NCBI GenBank assembly: GCA_016870115.1
Contig: VGCH01000001.1
Location: 186,001-250,000, forward strand
DNA length: 64,000 nt
From: Alphaproteobacteria bacterium
Lineage (GTDB): Bacteria > Pseudomonadota > Alphaproteobacteria > Reyranellales > Reyranellaceae
Direction: 5' to 3'
In this document: piece after piece, positions 53,398-61,841 of the stretch
Numbering within the stretch: position 1 is the stretch's first letter
How the letters are laid out: each line of letters starts with the position of its first letter
Program-made: the position numbers and the translations under genes
The notes under the pieces: model-generated
Seen by the model: the letters and a program-made list of their open reading frames with translations, nothing else
Told to the model about the DNA's origin: nothing
Databases searched by the model: none

Positions 53398-54084
53398 CTA
53401 TTCACGCAGCCAGAGGGCGTTCGAGACCTTCTTCGCGATGAACTCGGCGTGCCGCTCGAGTTCCTCGGCGCTCGCCGCGTGGGGGCGCGCGGGGCGCACC
53501 GGGCGACCGTCGGCGGTGATCGCGCCACCACTCTCGACAGGCGCGGCGACCGCGGCGGCAAGTCCCAGGTCGCGCTGCCGACCGCCACTCAGCTCCAGAT
53601 AGACCTCGGCCAACAGCTCCGCGTCGAGGAGCGCGCCGTGGCGCGTGCGGTGGCTGTTGTCGATGCCGAACCGCTCGCACAACGCATCGAGGCTGGCGCG
53701 TTGGCCTGGAAACTTGCGTCGTGCCAACGACACCGTGTCGACCCAGCCATTCTCCAGCCGTGGGCGGCCAACGCGCTCCAGCTCGGCGTTGAGGAAGCCG
53801 AGGTCGAACTGGGCGTTGTGGATCACCAGTCGTGAATCGCCCAGAAAGGCCAGCATCTCCTCCACACGGTCGGCAAACAGCGGCTTGTCGGCCAGGAACG
53901 CGTCGCTGAGACCGTGCACCTGCTCGGCGCCGCTCGGCACCGGCCGTTCAGGATTGAAGTAGGCCTGAAAGGTAGCGCCGGTCGCGACCGTGTCGATCAG
54001 CTCAAGGCACCCGACCTCGACGATGCGATGGCCTCCCGCTGGATCCAGCCCTGTGGTCTCGGTGTCGACGACGATCTCCCGCAT
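53398..54084 (-). CDS. dnaQ: DNA polymerase III epsilon subunit (proofreading exonuclease)
   Basis: A 228-residue DEDDh exonuclease. EIVVDTETTGLDPAGGHRIVEVG carries the D-x-E of Exo I, IHNAQFDLGFLNAEL Exo II, and RHGALLDAELLAEVYLEL the His and Asp of Exo III. The C-terminal 45 residues provide the polymerase-binding tail. It follows coaE on the same strand by 14 bases; the dnaQ-coaE pair is a usual alphaproteobacterial neighbour. Confidence 0.96.
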   Translation of the reverse strand: MREIVVDTETTGLDPAGGHRIVEVGCLELIDTVATGATFQAYFNPERPVPSGAEQVHGLSDAFLADKPLFADRVEEMLAFLGDSRLVIHNAQFDLGFLNAELERVGRPRLENGWVDTVSLARRKFPGQRASLDALCERFGIDNSHRTRHGALLDAELLAEVYLELSGGRQRDLGLAAAVAAPVESGGAITADGRPVRPARPHAASAEELERHAEFIAKKVSNALWLRE

Positions 54085-54098
54085 GCCCGCCTTCTACC

Positions 54099-54761
54099 TC
54101 ACCGGCGGCGTTCGCGCGCCAGGCGGGCTGTGAACTTTTCCCGCCAGGGATTGGCCGGCCAGAACCGTCCGCGCCGCTGCACCAGATCGGCGATGGCGCG
54201 CCGCAGCGCTGCCCGTGTCGGTGCGATACCCAGCCCGGTCGCGAGCACGAACGTCGCGCGACGGCGCTTGATGGCATCCGGCACCTGCTGACGCAGGATT
54301 CCTCGCAGCTTCTCCGCCGTCATGCCGGGCCGCGCCATTACCCGTCGCCATTGCAGGAAAGCCGGTGCGCTTACCACCAACGTGGCATCGACCCGCCTTT
54401 CGCCCAGCCCCTCGAACAGCAGCGGGATGTCGAGCACGACCAGACGTGCGCGCCGACCCGCCGCCCGGCGCAGAAACGCGCGCTGCTTGCGGTGCACCAG
54501 CGGATGCACGATCGCCTCCAGCCGTCGGAGCGCTGCCTTGTCGCCAAAGACGCGCGCGCCCAATGCCTGGCGATCCAGCACGCCCTCGCGGACGGTGCCC
54601 GGAAAGGCCGCCTCGATCCCCGGAAGCGCCTCGCCGCCCCGCGCCTGGAGCGCATGGACCGCGGCGTCGGCGTCGTAGACCGGTACGCCCATCTCCCGCA
54701 GCATGGCGGCGGCGCGCGACTTCCCCATGCCGATCGAACCGGTCAGGCCCACGATCACCAT
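54099..54761 (-). CDS. coaE: Dephospho-CoA kinase
   Basis: A 220-residue P-loop kinase for the last step of CoA synthesis. IVGLTGSIGMGKS is the ATP loop, VYDADAAVHAL the dephospho-CoA site, and IVHPLVHRKQR and VLDIPLLFEG are the later family motifs. ATG at 54761 starts directly ahead of the P-loop and overlaps the stop of the TMEM43 gene by one base (TGATG). The C-terminal 40 residues are Arg-rich. Confidence 0.95.
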   Translation of the reverse strand: MVIVGLTGSIGMGKSRAAAMLREMGVPVYDADAAVHALQARGGEALPGIEAAFPGTVREGVLDRQALGARVFGDKAALRRLEAIVHPLVHRKQRAFLRRAAGRRARLVVLDIPLLFEGLGERRVDATLVVSAPAFLQWRRVMARPGMTAEKLRGILRQQVPDAIKRRRATFVLATGLGIAPTRAALRRAIADLVQRRGRFWPANPWREKFTARLARERRR

Positions 54762-55954
54762 CAGGCGATGGGTCCTGCCGGGCGCGGTACAGGCGCGGCG
54801 CCCTTCTGACGCGCCAGGCGGCCAACGCCCCAGGTGGCGGCGATTCCGATCACAATGACGGCGATCCCGACCAACGGCCTGTAGAACAACCAACCGGCCG
54901 CGATCACCACAGGCGCAATCGCCAGGGTGCAGACGAGCCCGACGAAGCCCGCGCCAGCACGGATGATGTCGCCCAAGAGCGGAATCACATCGCCCAGCAC
55001 GCTGAGCGGACGCAGAATCAACGAGAAGCCGACGAACATCAGGAGCGCGCCCACAGCACGCAGGATCCAGGTCAGGGTCGTGTTCGCCGCCTGGGCATCG
55101 GCAAACATCTCGGCGGCGGAGTAGGTGCCGGCCGATACCAGGGAGACCGTGGTTCCCTGTTTGGTGCGATAGGGAGCGAAGCCGCCGCCTGCCTGCGCGG
55201 CGACGACGGTCGCGGCCTGGAGTGGCACTTCCTTGAAAGAGATACGCAGATCGCCGACGGCCGGCTCCGCCGGATCGCGCCCCACGGTCAGGACGCCGTC
55301 GATCACTGCTACGGGCCGCCGCAGCTTGCGCTGCAACGCGTCGGCCTGATCGGTTGTGGCCGCGAGGGCCCGGGCTTCGCCGAAATGCGCGAGCATCGAC
55401 TCCGACATCGCGAAAGCGCCGATCTTCACGCCGGGGGCCAGCGCATCGCGCGCGCGATAGACCATCGCCGGGTTGGTGTGCCCACGCGGCTCCTTGAACT
55501 TGGCCGAGTCGATCGGCTTCTCCGACCAGCCTCTTTGGTACTTGTAGGTCGTGACCCGCTCCTCACCGCCGCCCAGCTTGGTGCGGGTCTCCGTCGTGCT
55601 CTCCTCGATCCACTGGTACATCTCGACCTGGCGCACCAGCCGCACGCCCGCGCTGCGCACCCCGAACTCCGCGTCGAGCGCGGGCCCGGCCGTGGCCAGC
55701 GTTGCCGTCACATGAACCAGCCGGCCCTCATTGGCCTGATCGACGCGCTCCGCAGCGACGCTGCGCACCACGCCCGCCCCCTCGTCGAGACCGCGCGCGG
55801 TCTTGATCGCCCGACCTTCGTTCCAGAACAGCAGCGCGCCCGAACCCGGTACCAGGGCGAGCCCGATCAGCACCCCGGCGAAGGCCTGGCCAAGGCGGGA
55901 GAACCACGATGTATTCGTGGTCTCCGTCACCTGGTCGATGCGCTGCTCCTCCAT
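54761..55954 (-). CDS. TMEM43 (LUMA)-like membrane protein
   Basis: A 397-residue protein with one N-terminal helix (FAGVLIGLALVPGSGALLFWNEGRA), a soluble domain of about 220 residues and three C-terminal helices. The FWNEGRA stretch after helix 1, VAAERVD, VRLVRQVEMYQW and the helix pattern match TMEM43, known in animals as a nuclear-envelope protein and found scattered in bacteria with unknown function. Its stop overlaps the coaE start, so the two are made from one message. Its placement with coaE may be chance. Confidence 0.85.
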   Translation of the reverse strand: MEEQRIDQVTETTNTSWFSRLGQAFAGVLIGLALVPGSGALLFWNEGRAIKTARGLDEGAGVVRSVAAERVDQANEGRLVHVTATLATAGPALDAEFGVRSAGVRLVRQVEMYQWIEESTTETRTKLGGGEERVTTYKYQRGWSEKPIDSAKFKEPRGHTNPAMVYRARDALAPGVKIGAFAMSESMLAHFGEARALAATTDQADALQRKLRRPVAVIDGVLTVGRDPAEPAVGDLRISFKEVPLQAATVVAAQAGGGFAPYRTKQGTTVSLVSAGTYSAAEMFADAQAANTTLTWILRAVGALLMFVGFSLILRPLSVLGDVIPLLGDIIRAGAGFVGLVCTLAIAPVVIAAGWLFYRPLVGIAVIVIGIAATWGVGRLARQKGAAPVPRPAGPIA

Positions 55955-55972
55955 CGCGGCCGCGCTTCGCGC

Positions 55973-56950
55973 TTAGGGGATGATGACGGTCTGCCCCGTC
56001 GTTTTGCGCGACTCTAGATCGCGGTGCGCCTGCGCGGCGGCCGCCAGCGGGTAGCGCTGATCGATCGAGATGCGCACCTTGCGCGTCGAGATCATCTTGA
56101 ACAGTGATCGCGCCGACGCGTCGAGGTCCTTGCGGGTCGCAGTGTAGGCCGCAAGGCTGGGGCGCGTGAGATAGAGAGAGCCCTTGGCGCCCAGAATAGC
56201 CGGCGGCTGCGGCGCCACCGGGCCGGAGGCATTGCCGAACGAGATCATGAGTCCGCGCGACTGGAGGCAGTTGAGCGACGCCTCCCAAGTATCCTTGCCG
56301 ACGCCGTCGAACACGACCGGAACGCCGCGGCCCTTGGTGATTTCCTTCACCTTCGCCACGACATCGTCCTTGGTGTAGTCGATCACCCACTTGAAGCCGT
56401 TCTTCCGGGCGAGCGCGGCCTTCTCCGGCGACGACGTCGTGCCGATGGTCTTGTAGCCGCGCGCCTTGGCCCACTGACCGAACAGCAGACCGACGCCGCC
56501 CGCCGCCGCGTGGAACAGGATCGTGTCGCCCTTCTTGAGCCAAGGCTTGGCACAGCGGTCGATCAGGTATTCGACGGTCATGCCTTTGAGCATGATCGCG
56601 GCGGCCTGCTCATCGCTCACGCCGGCCGGCACCTTCACAAGCTGCTCAGTGCCCATCACGCGCTCCTCGCAGTAGGCGCCGACGGAGCCGCAATAGGCCA
56701 CGCGGTCACCCTTGCGGAAGCCCTTCACCCTCGGACCGACCGCCACGATGGTACCCGCGCCCTCGCGACCCACAGCGTTGGGCAGCGGCGTCGGGTAGAG
56801 GCCCGAGCGGGTGTAGACATCGATGTAGTTGAGCCCGATCGCGCCGTGACGGATGCGCACCTGGCCGGGGCCGGGGTCACCCACCGCGACCTCGTGCAGC
56901 TGCATCTTCTCGGGGCCGCCGGCCTCATGGATCAGGATGGATTTCGGCAT
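55973..56950 (-). CDS. Zinc-independent quinone oxidoreductase (QOR-type, MDR superfamily)
   Basis: A 325-residue NADPH-dependent oxidoreductase. IRHGAIGLNYIDVYTRSGLYP and GREGAGTIVAVGPRVKGFRKGDRVAY form the catalytic domain, lacking zinc ligands; LFHAAAGGVGLLFGQWAKARG is the NADPH motif. ATG at 56950 precedes MPKSILIHEAGG. It likely reduces quinones by one electron. It is upstream of the TMEM43 gene by 18 bases in one reverse unit. Confidence 0.92.
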   Translation of the reverse strand: MPKSILIHEAGGPEKMQLHEVAVGDPGPGQVRIRHGAIGLNYIDVYTRSGLYPTPLPNAVGREGAGTIVAVGPRVKGFRKGDRVAYCGSVGAYCEERVMGTEQLVKVPAGVSDEQAAAIMLKGMTVEYLIDRCAKPWLKKGDTILFHAAAGGVGLLFGQWAKARGYKTIGTTSSPEKAALARKNGFKWVIDYTKDDVVAKVKEITKGRGVPVVFDGVGKDTWEASLNCLQSRGLMISFGNASGPVAPQPPAILGAKGSLYLTRPSLAAYTATRKDLDASARSLFKMISTRKVRISIDQRYPLAAAAQAHRDLESRKTTGQTVIIP

Positions 56951-57100
56951 GAATGTCTCCGTCTTGGGTGGCTGAGGCGGCCAGCCGGCCGCCAACGGGC
57001 GCGAGTATAGGGGCGCCTTCCGAGGCGCGCCAATGTCGCAGCGTCAGTCCGCGCAGCGCGCCCCGAAGCGCCCGGTGCTAGCTTTCGGCCCGTCCCGTCC

Positions 57101-57178
57101 ATGTTGCGCCAACTCCATCTCCAAGCCATCGTCGCGCTGATCGTGCTCGTCGCGATCGTGGCCGTGCTGTCCTCCTGA
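57101..57178 (+). CDS. Possible 25-residue single-helix membrane peptide
   Basis: ATG at 57101 opens a frame that encodes MLRQLHLQA followed by an unbroken hydrophobic stretch (IVALIVLVAIVAVL) and SS, then stops 23 bases before the PQQ-type dehydrogenase start. No ribosome binding site is obvious and it is too short to judge by codon use. Positive N-terminus and a helix of membrane length are the only support; chance is possible. The rest of the gap 56951-57100 shows nothing. Confidence 0.3.
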   Translation: MLRQLHLQAIVALIVLVAIVAVLSS

Positions 57179-57201
57179 CCGCCCGGCGGTCGGGGAGGAT
57201 C

Positions 57202-58299
57202 ATGCGCCGCCGAACCTTCTTCTTTCTCGCCGCGTCCACGACCACGGCAGCCCACGCCCAGCCCCGTGGCGCCGGGCCGCGGCTGACCACCGTCACCCGT
57301 GACCTCGAACAACCCTGGGGAATCGCGTTCCCGGGCGACGGCCGCATTCTCGTGACCGAGCGGGCGGGCCGCGTGCGGCTGATCGAGGGCGGCCGGCTGA
57401 ATCCGCGTCCGGTTGAGGGCGTGCCCGCCGTTCGAGCGCGCCAGCAGGGCGGGTTGCTCGATATCTGCCTGCACCCCGAGTTCGCCCGAAACCGTGTCCT
57501 GTATCTCAGCTATTCATCGGACCACCGTGACGGTTCGGCGACGGCCGTGGCGCGCGCCGAGTGGGCGGACGGTCGGCTGCGCGACGTGACGCCGATCTTC
57601 GAGGCCCTGCCCCGCGACTCAGGCGGCCTGCATTTCGGTTCGCGCATCGCCTTCGATCGCGCCGGATTGATGTATGTGACGACCGGCGAGCGCTACCGCA
57701 TGCAGCGTGCCCAGCGGCTCGACGATCTCGCCGGCAAGGTGGTGCGGCTGCGCGACGACGGGACGGTGCCGCCGGACAATCCCTTCGTCGGACGTCCCGA
57801 CGCCCGGCCCGAGATTTTCAGTTGGGGTCATCGCAACCCGCAGGGCCTCGCGATGCATCCCGCGACCGGCCGGATGTGGCTGGTGGAGCACGGGCCGCGC
57901 GGCGGCGATGAGCTCAATCTGCTGAGCCCCGGCGCCAACTACGGCTGGCCACTCGCCACGCATGGCATCGACTATTCCGGCCGCATCATCAGCGACAACA
58001 AGAGCTTGCCGGGCATGGTCGACCCGGTGCGTGCCTGGGTGCCCTCGATCTCGCCCTGTGGCCTCTGCTTCTACACGGGTGTCCGCTATCCCGGATGGAA
58101 CGGATCCCTCTTCACCGGCGCCCTGTCCGACTTCGCCCTGCATCGGCTCAGTCTGGAGGGCGAGCGGGTGGCGGCCGAGGAACGCCTGCTGGTCGACCGC
58201 CTGCCCTACATTCGCGACGTTCGTCAGGGACCTGATGGGCTGCTCTATCTCGTGACGCACAGCGACGAGGGCGGCCTGTACCGTCTGGACCCCGCTTGA
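57202..58299 (+). CDS. PQQ-dependent sugar dehydrogenase-like periplasmic protein
   Basis: A 365-residue beta-propeller of the soluble glucose/aldose dehydrogenase (YliI) family. Signal MRRRTFFFLAASTTTAAHA; LEQPWGIAFPGDGRILVTERAGRV and QQGGLLDICLHPEFARNRVLYLSYS, then SGGLHFGSRIAFDRAGLMYVTTGER, WGHRNPQGLAMHP and EHGPRGGDELNLLSPGANYGWPL are the usual blades with PQQ and calcium residues. It needs imported or self-made PQQ; no pqq genes are seen. It leads the unit with maf and aroE but is functionally unrelated. Confidence 0.9.
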   Translation: MRRRTFFFLAASTTTAAHAQPRGAGPRLTTVTRDLEQPWGIAFPGDGRILVTERAGRVRLIEGGRLNPRPVEGVPAVRARQQGGLLDICLHPEFARNRVLYLSYSSDHRDGSATAVARAEWADGRLRDVTPIFEALPRDSGGLHFGSRIAFDRAGLMYVTTGERYRMQRAQRLDDLAGKVVRLRDDGTVPPDNPFVGRPDARPEIFSWGHRNPQGLAMHPATGRMWLVEHGPRGGDELNLLSPGANYGWPLATHGIDYSGRIISDNKSLPGMVDPVRAWVPSISPCGLCFYTGVRYPGWNGSLFTGALSDFALHRLSLEGERVAAEERLLVDRLPYIRDVRQGPDGLLYLVTHSDEGGLYRLDPA

Positions 58300-58301
58300 C
58301 C

Positions 58302-58904
58302 ATGCCGCTCATTCTGGCCTCGACCAGCGCCTCGCGTCGCGCGCTGCTCGCCAATGCCGGCCTGGCGTTCGAGATCGAGGCCCCCGGCGTCGATGAGGAA
58401 GAGGTGAAGCTAAGCCTTCTTGCCGCTGGCGCCGACGCCGGCGCGATCGCGGAACGGCTGGCGGAGTTGAAGGCGGTGCGCGTGTCCGCACGCCACCCCG
58501 GCGCGCTCACCATCGGCGCCGACCAGACGCTCGCCTGCGAGGGCCGGCTGTTCGACAAGCCTCCCACACTCGCCGACGCGCGCGATCACCTGCGGGCGTT
58601 GCGTGGGCGCACCCACGAACTTCAGTCCGCGGTCGTCGTCGCCCGCGACGGTGCGCGTCTGTGGCATGCACGCGAGCGCGCGCGCCTCGCCATGCATGAT
58701 TTCGACGATGCGTTCCTCGACGCCTATCTCACCGCCGCTGGCGAGGACATCACCGGCTCGGTCGGCGCCTACCGTCTGGAGGGGCTGGGCGCGCAGCTCT
58801 TCAGCCGGATCGAGGGCGACTATTTCACCATTCTCGGCTTGCCGCTGGTGCCGCTGCTGCGCTTCCTCGCCCTGCACGGAATCGGTCTCGGAGCCCGGCC
58901 ATGA
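58302..58904 (+). CDS. maf: Maf-family nucleoside triphosphate pyrophosphatase
   Basis: A 200-residue house-cleaning NTP pyrophosphatase. LILASTSASRRALLANAGL is the nucleotide loop, GADQTLACEGRLFDKP holds the catalytic Asp, and GSVGAYRLEGLGAQLFSRIEGDYFTILGLPL closes the family fold. ATG at 58302 follows the dehydrogenase stop. Its TGA overlaps the aroE ATG (ATGA). Confidence 0.95.
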   Translation: MPLILASTSASRRALLANAGLAFEIEAPGVDEEEVKLSLLAAGADAGAIAERLAELKAVRVSARHPGALTIGADQTLACEGRLFDKPPTLADARDHLRALRGRTHELQSAVVVARDGARLWHARERARLAMHDFDDAFLDAYLTAAGEDITGSVGAYRLEGLGAQLFSRIEGDYFTILGLPLVPLLRFLALHGIGLGARP

Positions 58905-59794
58905 TCGACCTTGAAAGGCTGCGGGACACCGCCGCGGGCCGTCCCTTCGCCTTCGTCGTCGGCTGGCCGATCCGGCATAGCCTGTCGCCGGCGCTGCACG
59001 GCCACTGGCTCGCGCGGCATCGCCTCGATGGGCTCTACGGACGGCTGGCCCTGGAGCCGACCGCTCCCGGCCTCGACGCGCTGGCGGACTTCCTGCGGGC
59101 CACGCCAAACGCGCGCGGCTGCAATCTCACCCTGCCGCACAAGGTCGCCTTCCTCTCGCGGGTCGATCGCGTCGAGCCCCTGGCGGCGCGGATCGGCGCG
59201 GTGAACACGATCGTGCGGCACGCCGATGGCAGCCTCGAGGGGCGCAATACCGACGGCTACGGGTTCCTGGAGGCGCTGCGCCAGGGCGCGCCCGGCTGGC
59301 GACCCAAAACGCCTGCACTGTTGCTGGGCGCCGGCGGCGCCGCGCGAGGCATCGCGGTCACGCTTCTGGAGGCTGGCTGCCCCGAGCTCCGGATCGCCAA
59401 CCGGACACGCGCCACCGCCGAAAAGCTTCGCGACGATCTGGTCGCAGCGGGGGTCTCGACCGGGATCACCGTCATCGACTGGGAGGATCGCGGCGGGGCA
59501 CTCGCCGGCGCGGGCCTGCTGGTGAACGCCACCTCGCTCGGCATGAAAGGCGGACTGTCGCTCGACATGCCGCTCGACGCCCTGTCGGCGGAGGGCGTGG
59601 TGAACGATATCGTCTATGAGCCGCTCGAGACCGACCTTTTGAGGAACGCCGGTGCGCGCGGCCTAACCGCGGTCGACGGGCTCGGCATGCTGCTGCACCA
59701 GGGCCGGCCGGGCTTTGAGACATGGTTCAACCAGCCGGTCGCTGTCGACGCGGCGTTGCGTGCAGCGGTCCTGGCCGCGCGGGAGACTTCGTGA
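58901..59794 (+). CDS. aroE: Shikimate dehydrogenase
   Basis: A 297-residue NADPH enzyme of aromatic amino acid synthesis. VGWPIRHSLSPALHGHWL is the shikimate Ser-x-Ser site, NLTLPHKVAFL carries the catalytic Lys, GRNTDGYGFLEAL the Asp, and LLLGAGGAARGIAVTLLEAG the NADPH motif. The ATG lies in the maf stop; its own stop overlaps the thioesterase start (TGATG). Confidence 0.96.
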   Translation: MIDLERLRDTAAGRPFAFVVGWPIRHSLSPALHGHWLARHRLDGLYGRLALEPTAPGLDALADFLRATPNARGCNLTLPHKVAFLSRVDRVEPLAARIGAVNTIVRHADGSLEGRNTDGYGFLEALRQGAPGWRPKTPALLLGAGGAARGIAVTLLEAGCPELRIANRTRATAEKLRDDLVAAGVSTGITVIDWEDRGGALAGAGLLVNATSLGMKGGLSLDMPLDALSAEGVVNDIVYEPLETDLLRNAGARGLTAVDGLGMLLHQGRPGFETWFNQPVAVDAALRAAVLAARETS

Positions 59795-60228
59795 TGGACG
59801 CCAATCCGCCGCCGGGTTTCGAGCCGCTGTTCCGCTCAAGCCCGTTTCTCGACCACAACGGGCCGTTCTTTTTCCGCAAGGACGATCAGGGTGGTTTCGT
59901 GGTGGGCCTGCGTATCCTTCCCCACCATGCGAATGCCCGGGGTGGCGCCCATGGCGGCCTGCTGATGACGCTCTGCGACATCGCGCTGGGCTATCGCACG
60001 ACGCGCAGCCAGACGCCCCATCCGATGCTCACGACCGCGAGCGTCACCGCGGACTTCGCCGGCAGTGCCAAGGTCGGCGACTGGGTCGAAGCCCATGTCG
60101 AGGTGCACAAGGTCGGAGGTCGACTGGCCTTCGCCAACTGCTATCTCGTGAGCAATGGCGAGCGGATCGTGCGGGCGAGCGCGGTCTTCGCCCGGACGGG
60201 CGACCGCCCGCCCGGAGCAGCGGTCTAG
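59794..60228 (+). CDS. PaaI-like hotdog-fold thioesterase
   Basis: A 144-residue thioesterase. HANARGGAHGGLLMTLCDIALGY carries the HGG motif with the downstream Asp that serves as catalytic residue in the PaaI group; TTASVTADFAGSAKVGDWVEAHVEVHK completes the hotdog fold. It cleaves acyl- or aryl-CoA. ATG at 59794 (or GTG 59791) overlaps the aroE stop, so it is translated with aroE though unrelated in pathway. Confidence 0.9.
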   Translation: MDANPPPGFEPLFRSSPFLDHNGPFFFRKDDQGGFVVGLRILPHHANARGGAHGGLLMTLCDIALGYRTTRSQTPHPMLTTASVTADFAGSAKVGDWVEAHVEVHKVGGRLAFANCYLVSNGERIVRASAVFARTGDRPPGAAV

Positions 60229-60239
60229 AGTCTGTCGGG

Positions 60240-60253
60240 CCGGCTGCAGCCGG
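60240..60253. terminator. Palindrome between convergent genes
   Basis: CCGGCTGCAGCCGG is a perfect 14-base palindrome in the 43-base gap between the thioesterase and rho stops. Without a loop or a T-run it is at best a weak pause or terminator signal for both directions. Confidence 0.25.
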
Positions 60254-60271
60254 ATCGCAAAGACTCCGACC

Positions 60272-61654
60272 CTACTGGTTCATCGACCCGAAGAAGTCGT
60301 TGTTGGTCTTGGCCGTGCGCAGCTTGTCGAGCAGGAACTCGATCGCATCGACCGGTCCCATCGGCATCAGGATGCGACGCAGCACCCACATCTTGCTGAG
60401 TGTCGCGCGATCGACCAGGAGCTCCTCCTTGCGGGTGCCCGACTTGGTGATGTCGATCGCCGGGAAGGTGCGCTTGTCGGAGACCTTGCGGTCGAGAATG
60501 ATTTCGGAGTTACCGGTGCCCTTGAACTCCTCGAAGATCACCTCGTCCATACGGCTGCCGGTGTCGATCAGCGCGGTCGCGATGATGGTGAGCGAACCGC
60601 CCTCCTCGATGTTGCGAGCGGCGCCGAAGAACCGCTTGGGCCGCTGCAGGGCGTTGGCATCGACACCGCCGGTCAGCACCTTGCCCGAGCTCGGCACCAC
60701 GGTGTTGTAGGCGCGGCCAAGACGCGTAATCGAGTCGAGCAGGATCACGACGTCCTTCTTGTGCTCGACCAGACGCTTGGCCTTCTCGATCACCATCTCG
60801 GCGACCTGCACGTGGCGACTGGCCGGCTCGTCGAAGGTCGAGCTCACGACCTCGCCCTTCACCGTGCGCTGCATGTCGGTCACTTCCTCGGGCCGCTCGT
60901 CGACGAGCAGCACCATCAGATAGACCTCGGGGTTGTTGGACGTGATGGCGTGCGCGATGTTCTGCAACAGCACCGTCTTGCCGGTGCGGGGCGGCGAGAC
61001 GATCAGCGCGCGCTGGCCCTTGCCGATCGGCGCGATCAGGTCGATCACGCGGGTCGAGATGTCGAACTGCTGCTGCGGCGTGCTCGACGCCTTCTTGGTG
61101 AGCGTCCCGGTGGTCCGCCGCCCGGTGCTGACGCGGCCCGACGAGGTCGCGCGCGAGCTGGATTGCTCCTCGCTCACGGTCGGCGCCATCACCGCGCTGC
61201 CGCCGTCCATCTCGAGCTTCAGCTTCTCGTCGGGATAGAGCGGCGTGAGCGAGTCGAAATTGATGCGGTGGCGCAGCGACTCGGGATCGTCGAAGTTGAT
61301 CTTGTTGATCTGCACCATCGCGAAATATCGCTCGCCGTCCTTGGGCGCGCGGATCTCGCCCTCGACGGTGTCGCCGGTGCGCAGGCCGAAGCGGCGCACC
61401 TGCGTGGGGCTGACATAGATGTCGTCGGCGCCGGGCAGGTAGTTCGCCTCCATCGAGCGCAGGTAGCCGAAACCGTCTGGCAGCACTTCGATGGTGCCGC
61501 TGCCGGAGATCGCCTGATCGGCCGCCGCGAGCTTCTGGAGGATGGCGAACATCAGCTCCTGGCGTCGCATCATGGCGGCGCCTTCGACGCCCTGTTCCTC
61601 GGCGAAGGCGAGCAGTTCGGGGGGCTTCTTTTTCTTGAGGTCCTGGAGATTCAT
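60272..61654 (-). CDS. rho: Transcription termination factor Rho
   Basis: A 460-residue hexameric RNA helicase. N-terminal helical domain ([19 protein letters not shown]), an RNA-binding cold-shock-like domain ([31 protein letters not shown]), then a Ser/Thr/Gln-rich stretch of about 48 residues (150-198), and the ATPase: [16 protein letters not shown] (Walker A), [16 protein letters not shown] (Walker B), [20 protein letters not shown] (Q and R loops). Most proteobacterial Rho proteins are about 420 residues; the extra length is this insertion between the two main domains. It has its own strong promoter and a 130-base leader with an ORF that overlaps the start. Confidence 0.96.
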   Translation of the reverse strand: MNLQDLKKKKPPELLAFAEEQGVEGAAMMRRQELMFAILQKLAAADQAISGSGTIEVLPDGFGYLRSMEANYLPGADDIYVSPTQVRRFGLRTGDTVEGEIRAPKDGERYFAMVQINKINFDDPESLRHRINFDSLTPLYPDEKLKLEMDGGSAVMAPTVSEEQSSSRATSSGRVSTGRRTTGTLTKKASSTPQQQFDISTRVIDLIAPIGKGQRALIVSPPRTGKTVLLQNIAHAITSNNPEVYLMVLLVDERPEEVTDMQRTVKGEVVSSTFDEPASRHVQVAEMVIEKAKRLVEHKKDVVILLDSITRLGRAYNTVVPSSGKVLTGGVDANALQRPKRFFGAARNIEEGGSLTIIATALIDTGSRMDEVIFEEFKGTGNSEIILDRKVSDKRTFPAIDITKSGTRKEELLVDRATLSKMWVLRRILMPMGPVDAIEFLLDKLRTAKTNNDFFGSMNQ

Positions 61655-61755
61655 GGGTCTTCGTTCCGGAGTGGAAAACGCACGCGCTGGGGCGACCCGT
61701 GGGGCCGAACCTTGAATGAAAGCGCTGTGTCGTCGGGTGGGGCCCCGTCGATCAC
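61651..61755 (-). CDS. Possible 34-residue leader peptide overlapping the rho start
   Basis: In the rho leader, a GTG at 61755 opens a frame of 34 codons (begins [14 protein letters not shown], ends RFPLRNEDP) whose TGA (61653-61651) overlaps the rho ATG in an ATGA junction. The predicted transcription start is about 30 bases upstream. Translation of this ORF would load ribosomes onto the leader and couple to rho; loss of it would expose a C-rich leader that Rho itself could bind. There is no clear ribosome binding site at the GTG. Self-control of rho is known in E. coli; this mechanism is inference. Confidence 0.35.
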   Translation of the reverse strand: MIDGAPPDDTALSFKVRPHGSPQRVRFPLRNEDP

Positions 61756-61792
61756 CGCCGGGGAGGCGGCGCCAGGGGCCCTAGGTGGCGTC

Positions 61793-61821
61793 GATATACG
61801 GGGCGCTTGCCGATCTGTCAA
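61793..61821 (-). promoter_or_regulatory. Promoter of rho
   Basis: Read on the reverse strand, TTGACA (61821-61816) and TATATC (61798-61793) are exactly 17 bases apart: a full -35 consensus and a near-consensus -10, the best promoter match that I see in the window. Transcription should start near 61786, leaving a leader of about 130 bases to the rho ATG. Confidence 0.72.
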
Positions 61822-61841
61822 AGGGCCGGGACAGTGGCGCC

